Below are positions 59,701-64,000 of a stretch of DNA of 64,000 nucleotides, in pieces (the first letter of the stretch is position 1; each line of letters begins with the position of its first letter). Location: positions 108,880,032-108,944,031 of the forward strand of contig OY744519.1 in the NCBI GenBank assembly GCA_963556195.1, in the 5' to 3' direction. Under the pieces are notes generated by a model, which saw only the letters and a program-made list of their open reading frames with translations, was not told the origin of the DNA and made no database searches. The translations under genes were made by a program, and so were the position numbers. The DNA comes from Sepiola atlantica. Taxonomy: Eukaryota; Mollusca; Cephalopoda; Sepiida; Sepiolidae.

Positions 59701-61764
59701 TGGCCATCTTCAGTTCAGGAACAGTCTTAGGAGTGTTTTGATAGATATTATCTTTGAGATAAAAATGGGGGGGGGGGGTAGAGCTACGGTCCATTGAGTG
59801 TGAAGCCCATTCAGCATTACCAAAGTATCCCCTGCAATATCAGTGAATAGTGATAAAACAGACTGTTTGACATTTGTGACCAAAACTTGGTGCACAAGTT
59901 AGGCATAGACTCAAGTTTATTTGTTCCAAATATGGTTTGAATTGCAGAAACGATCGTGAATCTTATTCACAATTCCATGGGTGGCATTTTTTTGTTTGTG
60001 TGTGTGTGTGTCACCATGTGTATTGAAGATGAGGACAATAGTCAGAAGAAAAACAATTCAAATAATGATTGAACTCCTAAAATTGACAAAAATGTGAATA
60101 TGCTTAAAAGTCAATTGTAGAAAGAAAACAAATAATAAAAAGGTGTTGAGTAAGAAAATTTTATTTTTACCTCTGCAATGAGTTGAATGAGGCTGATATT
60201 CTCATGGTTTCTGAACAGCAATGGACATGGACTCGACAATAAGGAGCTAGCTAAGTGCATAGGCGTTAGGTGTGCATGGATAGAACTCGGTTCAATAGTC
60301 ACTGGCTCAGTGCGGCACAATTGGGGATATATAGGTTCAATAGCCAAACTGAAAATAAATAAATAAAATAAAAACATAAGACTTTCTGTTCAAATGAAAA
60401 TGTGATAAATACTTGTTTTTAATAATGACAGAAAAGAAAAGGAAAAAAAGAAAGAAAAAAAAGAAAAAGTTCAAAAATATAAAAGCTTTGGTATAAAATA
60501 TTGAAAAGAAAAAATCCTACAATCATTTTTTGAAAATCAGACTTAATGGCTTAAAAAACCTCATGTAATTTTGATAATTACATTTTTTTTAATATTTACT
60601 ATTAATCAAATTGTTTAATTAAAATAAAATGAAACCAAAATGTATTTCAGTCGATTTGTACGGATTTTAATTTTTAAATAGGATTTTTATTCTATTTAAA
60701 AATTAAAATTCGTACAAATCGACTGAAATGCATTTTGGTTTTTGATTTATTAAAAAGAAAAAGGTTCTCTCCTCCTTTACTCACACACCAGACTGAAAGC
60801 AGGTCGCCCGTTTCCCTCTCCTTGCATTCGTCACTTAAATCTTGACTCACTCTACAAGCCTGTTTACTGATATTATCAAAATGCCAGGTTTCTAAGTGTT
60901 TTTAAAAAATTTTTTTTTTTATTTTCATCTTTTTGAACCGAACCAAATGGTCTCTTTGGACGAAATAAATGGATTCAGACAAGCATTTTTCCTCATTTTG
61001 TTTTTGCTTCACTCGATCAATCTTTCTAGGCAAGAAAACTTATTTTTTCTTAATTGTAGTTATATTTTTGTAAACAATTGCTTTCATTAATAATTTAATG
61101 ACAAAATTATACAGCAGTAATTAAATTGAACTTGTAAAATCCTATTTTTTTTAAAATTATCATAATTTGATAAAAAAAGAAATTCAAAATATTTGTAATT
61201 TAAAGTGTCGATTTTATGACAAAACTAAAAAAATAAAATTTTTTTATTGAAGTAAATTTCCAAAAAATGTAAATATCTTCTTAGAAGTAATTAATTAGGA
61301 GAACAAACAGATCCCGAGACTACCACCAGAGGGTATTGGTAGTGACCCATAGTTTGGCCTCTTTTATCACATTTAGATTTGTCTCTATAAAATGATTAGC
61401 AAAGACAATCAAAAACAATATTTTAGATTTTATTTTGATTCTTGAAGAAACAAAAAAAGGAAATGGAGCTAAATTGTTTAACTTACCTACAGTCTGCTTG
61501 TAGAAAAATGCCCGTGTTCTTCACATTAAGGGAGCTGCCAACACACAACACAACCTCACCATACTCTTGCATTATTTTAATCATCTCTTTTGTAGCTAAG
61601 AAAAACAAAGTAAATAAAATTTAAAAAAACAACAGAAAAACTTTATTACCTGTACAGTTATAAAAAGGTAGGAACAGGTGTATAACTATATAGATGATGT
61701 TTCAAGATATAATCTAACTCAACTCTCTTGTGTTACCTGGATGTCAAATATGTTAAACATTTAC

Positions 61765-61806
<42 letters not shown>

Positions 61807-62332
61807 TATATAGTTTTTAAATTCCCGAAACAGTTTTTCATGGTAAACAACTGATGATCCCTTAAATAATGTTAGAAGCAAACTAATATAATAACTGTAA
61901 AAACTAAATTGACTTACATGAGTGATTTTTTTCATTTTTTAAATTTTTTTAGTTTCAATGGTTGAGAAACTTCCGATATATATATAGCGTTAAAGTGAAT
62001 AATTTTGGTAAGAAATCCAAGTAAGAGAGCTCAATGTAGAAAACAGTAAGAATAGAATATAGAAAGAAAAAATTCACAAACACATTGCAATTGTCAGCAT
62101 TTATAATTTATTTGACTTCTCGGTCTCCTCAGAATGCTAGCGGGACAGTTACATATTGGAAATGCTTTCCAAAAATGAAAAGAAAGCATTTCCAATATGT
62201 AACTGTCCCGTTAGCATTCTGAGGAGACTGGAAAGTCGAAATAAATTATAAATGCTGACAATTGCAATGTTTGTGAATTTTTTTCTTATATATATATATA
62301 TATATATATAATGGTCGACCACATTCATTTGG

Positions 62333-62374
<42 letters not shown>

Positions 62375-63589
62375 GGGGGGGGACACCATTACGACTACAA
62401 ATAGAAACCTTTCTTTAATCAAGAAAAAAAAAACAGGAAAAAGATAAAGCAAGAGAGAGGAGAAAAGAAATAACATCCAGCTGAATAAAACAAAAATCAT
62501 AAGGAAATACGGTTCAAGCAATTTGGTAGGGAAAAAAGGGGAAGGGGGGAGTGAGCAAACTGATTTAAATAGAAATCCGCCTTTTCTGGATTTAAAAAAA
62601 AAAATGCGGAGAACTTGCATCCCCAAAGAACTAAGGAGTAACTTTTATAGATCAATTTATTTTCAAAGGGTTCGGGTTAGGGTTAGGGTTCTATCCAACA
62701 GCTGAAGGATACAACTGTGGAATCCAAATAGCAGAGAAGATTTGTCGATGATTGAAAGAATCTTATCAACATCCATGCACATCACGAACTAGTCAAAAGA
62801 AATAAAGGGATTTTTTTCTTCTTCTGCATTTATCTCGCTAAAGCGCGGTCTGCATTAGATTTTTCCAAAACAGATTTGATTGTGACTGATGAGTCGATCA
62901 TCTGTCGTCAAAGCTCTAGAAAGATCTTTGTTGCATACAGTACCCCGTCCTCTCTAAATGACTACCTATTTACTACTGGCCACACTCAACGTTGCTTAAC
63001 TTTAGCAATGAATCTATAAAATATGACCAATCTGTTTCTCAATAGCTTTTTTTTCAGACAAAATAAATACTCGTTTCTGGTTTGTCAGTTTTTCATGCAG
63101 ATCATTGCAGCACGTTGTTAGAATAAAATGTAATTGGATTTAATTCCTTCCAAAAAAATATTTTGTCTGGGCCAGAATTAAAAAGTCTATTCTTCTATAC
63201 AAAAATGGAACAAAAAGGTAAAAAAAAGTAAAGCAGACAAATTGCACATAAATACACTACCGGGAAACAGATACAGCTCATTATTCAAAATAACTTGATA
63301 TCTAAAGGTTTTTTGAAATCGCCTCCATCAATAAAGAAATGGGAACACTTTGAACCATTGTGGCACTTTTTTTTTTCTTCAAAAATGGTACTTTCGATAA
63401 AATTTGAGAAAAATACTGCTAAGAAAGAAGGCTCGGAGAAAAGTCGATTTAACACCAAGAAAAACTTAAAAAAAAAAGAAGACACTTACTTTCAGGAGTG
63501 CAGTCAGTAAAGAGATTAACAAGTAAAGGCACATTGTCCACTTTGTCAAGATGTGGCCGGATGTTCTCGATGCCTCTTGGAAGCCGAGC
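41697..63589 (-). CDS. TMEM94: TMEM94 (ERMA-like P-type ATPase family protein), C-terminal part, 8 exons seen
   Basis: A homologue of TMEM94, a large multi-pass ER membrane protein related to P-type ATPases and described as an ER magnesium transporter. Exons in gene order are 63589-63490, 61595-61487, 60348-60171, 57778-57533, 55078-54933, 47142-47049, 45206-45045 and 41769-41697. The first three carry the last cytosolic part (DNVPLLVNLFTDCTPE; IKIMQEYGEVVLCVGSSLN; AIEPIYPQLC). The rest carry five or six membrane helices and the tail RYQKRAHLAFETKLGMNSPF, nearly identical to the human C-terminus. Phases agree everywhere except between 54933 and 47142, where an exon is still missing. The catalytic N-terminal half lies right of the window, so activity cannot be judged. 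Confidence 0.93.
42120..42560. other. GC-richer block of unknown nature in a TMEM94 intron
   Basis: Different in composition from its surroundings, with a 109-codon open frame (plus strand, 42129-42458). It could be a decayed transposon. No domain was recognised and there is no splice evidence for an exon. Confidence 0.3.
42667..42702. repeat. Poly(A) run followed by T
   Basis: About 30 A in a row. It could be the tail of a retroposon, but no body was recognised next to it. Confidence 0.85.
43740..44580. other. Unclassified transposon-like sequence
   Basis: Broken coding-like sequence on the plus strand ending in gaataataataaacaaatca, an A-rich simple tail like that of a non-LTR element. 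No conserved domain was recognised. Confidence 0.35.
44734..44880. repeat. Long hairpin, 63-bp arms
   Basis: Arm 44734-44796 (starting aagctatgaaaatatattta, ending ccccggg) is nearly the exact reverse complement of 44818-44880, with a 21-bp loop. No coding sequence is inside. It looks like a fold-back MITE. Confidence 0.95.
44984..45030. repeat. TA/CA microsatellite
   Basis: atatatatatacatatatat and acacacacacacac, just 3' of the TMEM94 donor at 45044 on the minus strand. Confidence 0.85.
45045..45206 (-). CDS. TMEM94: TMEM94 exon with the last membrane helices
   Basis: A 162-nt exon, acceptor ctttctccag and donor gtaaga. It reads LIFQIIFFLCDTG, then HPAIWVISFIWPLVTLAFSE and LVKRYEIK. It matches the human NEIVKLHEIR at the end of the last helix. 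It goes from phase 2 to phase 2. Confidence 0.92.
45478..45835 (+). repeat. GTTACCTCC-type dispersed repeat
   Basis: It starts gttacctccgacaaggaggt and has cttgattaatggtcaccaaa and cttagtcaaaatat. An inverted diverged copy is at 58660-59020. The family is widespread in invertebrate genomes as far as I recall. Confidence 0.65.
45871..46496 (+). mobile_element. Possible solo LTR
   Basis: Starts tgtagcagtcg and ends ttagttaca. It has a TATA box (tataaaag at 46053-46060) and a poly(A) signal (aataaa at 46463-46468), in the order expected in a retrotransposon LTR. No target-site duplication was clear at these borders, so they are approximate and the call is tentative. Confidence 0.35.
47049..47142 (-). 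CDS. TMEM94: TMEM94 exon (acceptor uncertain)
   Basis: The reading VFISGSFVHRSDHIWKEPPY and then TNSLWLIVVFC matches the human VFISITHVHRTKPLWRKSPL and TNLWW. The donor gtaagt at 47048 joins in frame to 45206. I placed the acceptor at ttgcttcttcag (AG at 47144-47143). A second AG farther upstream (ttttattttcag, ending at 47182) would bring an in-frame TGA into the exon. It enters in phase 1 and leaves in phase 2. Confidence 0.8.
47290..47354. repeat. (TTA)n microsatellite
   Basis: Run of ttattattattatt with a few T insertions. Confidence 0.9.
47500..48062 (+). pseudogene. CR1/Jockey-like LINE 3' fragment
   Basis: In broken frames it reads KMVGSFYRSRKELTPHTILY, YESQICPKMEYCSHIWEDAA and LQPLSHRRDVASLLLLYRYF. 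It ends in gtggcctttggtaagtggtg / actcattaa. It is in a TMEM94 intron, antisense to that gene. Confidence 0.8.
48062..49268 (+). mobile_element. Possible non-autonomous Helitron or MITE
   Basis: Begins around aatggagtttatgtatctgt (ctgtctgaag), a start shared with repeats at 50368-50460 and 55970, and ends near tatttgctagtatatataaa. It contains a 24-bp inverted repeat (48403-48426 and 48465-48488) and no transposase. The boundaries are a guess. Confidence 0.35.
49270..50195. other. TMEM94 intron DNA, nothing recognised
   Basis: Very AT-rich, with T runs near 49760 and 49990-50015. No exon-like stretch with splice sites was found on the minus strand. Confidence 0.45.
50215..50355 (+). repeat. 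Helitron-like 3' end
   Basis: It has gccggacatctatagaatgg, aacagatgaaggatacaact and gtggaatttccacgggtcct, then gctagtag. The gtggaa/ttccac hairpin lies 8 bp before CTAGT. It is the tail of the U2-headed family without its head. Confidence 0.7.
50480..52650. other. TMEM94 intron DNA; no convincing exon
   Basis: AT-rich. It includes a short (CT)n run at 51195-51218. A 120-codon minus-strand open frame at 51406-51768 has a stretch (IMEDFTGSFSS) slightly like the missing TMEM94 part, but no matching donor was seen. Confidence 0.4.
52775..53110 (+). repeat. Possible decayed DNA transposon fragment
   Basis: A GC-richer block starting tacaaggtggtccgaaagta, with broken coding-like content (atggcggcgaagcacaattc). 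The first bases look like the start of a terminal sequence. No intact frame was found. Confidence 0.3.
53440..53915 (+). pseudogene. CR1/Jockey-like LINE 3' fragment
   Basis: In broken frames it gives RRDVASL-like and HLWNTLSRDNFPSDYNSCLQ, then SSVNKYLNRPTSNQT. The end ataagtggtgactcaatag is the same as at 37975 and 48055. Confidence 0.75.
54000..54900. other. TMEM94 intron DNA, nothing recognised
   Basis: AT-rich with a poly(G) run near 54550 and a purine-rich stretch at 54535-54565. No clear repeat family was seen. Confidence 0.45.
54898..54920 (+). repeat. G-rich tract
   Basis: ggggggtggggtgggg and a following G run, directly 3' of the TMEM94 donor at 54932 (minus strand), so the intron begins with a C-rich run. 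Confidence 0.85.
54933..55078 (-). CDS. TMEM94: TMEM94 exon with one membrane helix
   Basis: A 146-nt exon, acceptor cttttgtag and donor gtaagt. It reads MLLHFVLSFIFRFVPPVTVA, then LITFALILYFICDVF and RPCYPFDLSQ. It joins in frame to the previous exon (...NKQ|MLL) and corresponds to the human FLLCFLLKFSLTISSCLICF. It ends in phase 2. The next exon found needs an incoming phase of 1, so a further exon must lie between. Confidence 0.9.
55200..56300. other. TMEM94 intron with decayed LINE remnant
   Basis: 55370-55620 has a decayed RTE-type C-terminal end (caaagaaaaacttggaagca; tggtacgatcatgtagagtg). The rest is AT-rich, with a repeat start near 55970 (taatggagatttggt). Confidence 0.4.
56345..56635 (-). 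repeat. tRNA-derived SINE, single minus-strand copy
   Basis: On the minus strand the head is gtggcgcagtggatacagta (box A), followed by ggttcaatcctcgg (box B). The body includes ttaaataaagagttccgttc and the tail gaagaagaccgagaataaca. Confidence 0.9.
56708..56734. repeat. (TA)n microsatellite
   Basis: Run of TA preceded by gtgtgtgtat. Confidence 0.9.
56797..57070 (-). pseudogene. Penelope-like element remnant, GIY-YIG endonuclease part
   Basis: On the minus strand it reads NCVYAIPCMCGKIYKGETCR, QLKVSLEKHQ, IEKSGMADHI, a TGA, then WDEVKIIDREERWRIRRLRE. The GKIYKGET core and the following R and E residues fit the GIY-YIG domain of Penelope-like retroelements. One in-frame stop is visible and no reverse transcriptase part was found next to it. 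Confidence 0.75.
57085..57345 (+). pseudogene. RTE-type LINE fragment
   Basis: It reads LLNKERVYQACIQSMTMYGT and then SDWLRSDDLRGRN. It ends in the 3' LINE tail (acacattccagcatgtaaaa; cagacgttgatgatgatcat). It overlaps no TMEM94 exon; the nearest begins at 57533. Confidence 0.75.
57533..57778 (-). CDS. TMEM94: TMEM94 exon with two membrane helices
   Basis: A 246-nt phase 0-0 exon, acceptor ttttttgtag and donor gtaagt. ARNHVLSMGNCFKFLLCCHL is followed by a hydrophobic stretch (VQVLATLILLPPPL), then LWLIFIVVPLLSLSLMGNP and MTLATAKN. It matches the human LLSISLLGKP and MSMATGKN. Confidence 0.95.
58660..59060 (-). repeat. GTTACCTCC-type dispersed repeat, inverted copy
   Basis: On the minus strand it has accgcttgaccaatcgtcac, caaacttggtcaaaataagg and tctaacttagaattga, matching 45540-45640. 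Confidence 0.6.
59555..59800 (-). pseudogene. Transposase C-terminal fragment
   Basis: A 78-codon minus-strand frame reads KDNIYQNTPKTVPELKMAIT, AQIRAVPKEEDVRVIDNF. This is the typical end of Tc1/mariner-like transposases from arthropods and molluscs (LKDRVY...PRTLEELK...). It is short and cut off. Confidence 0.6.
60171..60348 (-). CDS. TMEM94: TMEM94 exon
   Basis: On the minus strand the acceptor is tttattttcag and the donor gtaaaa. It reads SLAIEPIYPQLCRTEPV, then SSLLSSPCPLLFRNHENISL and IQLIAE. It aligns with the human LNSLPCSLTFRQEETISIIR region. It is 178 nt long and ends in phase 0. Confidence 0.92.
60632..60742. repeat. Hairpin, about 50-bp arms
   Basis: 60632-60681 (starting aaaccaaaatgtatttcagt) is nearly the exact reverse complement of 60692-60742, with a 10-bp loop. 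No coding content. Confidence 0.95.
61487..61595 (-). CDS. TMEM94: TMEM94 exon
   Basis: On the minus strand the acceptor is tttttcttag and the donor gtaagt. It reads TKEMIKIMQEYGEVVLCVGS and then SLNVKNTGIFLQADC. It matches the human MIRIMQEYGEVVCCLGSS and the IFLQ(S/A)D block. It is 109 nt long and goes from phase 1 to phase 2. Confidence 0.94.
61768..61811. repeat. (TA)n microsatellite
   Basis: At least 15 TA units followed by tagttatatatag. Confidence 0.9.
62065..62286. repeat. Very long near-perfect hairpin, 105-bp arms
   Basis: 62065-62169 is the reverse complement of 62182-62286 with only a few differences, and the loop is 12 bp. The arms contain aattgtcagcatttataatt and ggacagttacatattggaaa. 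No coding content. It is flanked by (TA)n on the right. Confidence 0.95.
62287..62375. repeat. Two (TA)n runs and a TG/G run
   Basis: tatatatatatatata at 62287-62310 and 62335-62358, then tgtgtgtgtgtg and a G run. Confidence 0.9.
62667..62730 (+). repeat. Short interstitial TTAGGG run next to Helitron-like tail
   Basis: gggttcgggttagggttagg and gttct, then, after about 10 bp, gctgaaggatacaactgtgg, the tail motif of the U2/Helitron family. Another short gttagggttagggtcgg is at about 48735. Confidence 0.6.
62935..63035 (-). repeat. 5S rRNA-derived SINE/pseudogene, degenerate copy
   Basis: On the minus strand it reads gttgagtgtggccagtagta and ataggtagtcatttagagag, with a 5' part ttcattgctaaagttaagca like 5S GATCACCGAAGTTAAGCA. 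It is the most diverged of the four copies. Confidence 0.55.
63490..63589 (-). CDS. TMEM94: TMEM94 exon (first in window)
   Basis: On the minus strand the acceptor is tttctcttag and the donor gtaagt. It reads ARLPRGIENIRPHLDKVDNV and PLLVNLFTDCTPE, matching the TMEM94 motif LPKGIRSVRPHIENVDNVP. It is 100 nt long and ends in phase 1. Confidence 0.93.
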
Positions 63590-63765
63590 CTAAGAGAAAC
63601 AAACCTTTAAGAAATAACTAGCCTGTTGAATGCATTCATTAATAACTAAATAATCACAAGGGTTTTTCCCCCGCTGTTTATCATTACTTTTTTTAAGGAT
63701 AAAAAAAAAAACCCTCAAACAAAAGAATCTTCATTACATATGCTAGAATGAACTGCATGCACACG

Positions 63766-63803
<38 letters not shown>

Positions 63804-63824
63804 TAGATATATATATATATATAG
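63766..63824. repeat. (AT)n/(GATA) microsatellite
   Basis: tatatatatatatatatata, agatagatatatatatat. It lies in the TMEM94 intron upstream of the first exon in the window. Confidence 0.9.
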
Positions 63825-64000
63825 TAAAGCATAGTATTCTATTATCTATATGCTTTGCCAAAGCTAATTTAAGGTTAACTGTTACCTTCGAAGAATTGTT
63901 CCTACAATGGAAAAAAAGTCAACTTTCAAACTGCGAAATTCTTACTGGATATACAGAAACACTAGATACAAAGAAATGAAAAAAAAAAACAACTTCAATA

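Overview
This is a window of animal nuclear DNA. It is AT-rich, has long GT-AG introns, and is packed with decayed retroposons, microsatellites and homopolymer tracts. The repeats (tRNA-headed SINEs, RTE and CR1/Jockey-like LINE tails, a Tc1/mariner relic) and the exon sequences fit a lophotrochozoan, most likely a cephalopod such as an octopus. That placement is inferred from memory and was not checked by a search.

Two conserved protein genes face each other tail to tail. On the plus strand, 13 exons from 1588 to 34027 encode the last 444 residues of mitochondrial intermediate peptidase (MIPEP). This part includes the HEFGH zinc site and the third zinc ligand, and all exon phases agree. The 5' part of the gene lies left of the window. 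On the minus strand, 8 exons from 63589 down to 41697 encode the C-terminal, mostly membrane part of a TMEM94 (ERMA) homologue. Its 5' exons lie right of the window. The phases show that at least one internal exon, somewhere between 47142 and 54933, has not been found.

The 1-34 kb part is MIPEP introns. They hold LINE fragments (RTE type at 0.2-0.7, 1.9-2.3, 8.8-9.1, 9.6-12.3, 12.5-12.8 and 14.2-14.6 kb; CR1/Jockey type at 16.3-17.2 and 29.4-30.35 kb), SINEs and a mariner relic at 25.3-26.3 kb. The 34-41.7 kb part is the intergenic space between the two gene ends. The 41.7-64 kb part is TMEM94 introns, with hairpin elements, a possible solo LTR, Penelope-type remnants and more LINE tails.

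The most interesting content is in the repeats. One dispersed family carries the 5' part of U2 snRNA and, in some copies, a Helitron-like 3' end (hairpin plus CTAGT). A second family is a degenerate copy of nearly the whole 5S rRNA. A third is a tRNA-headed SINE found twice as head-to-head inverted pairs. Three long near-perfect hairpins lie in TMEM94 introns. No bacterial-type operon, CRISPR array or functional RNA gene was seen.
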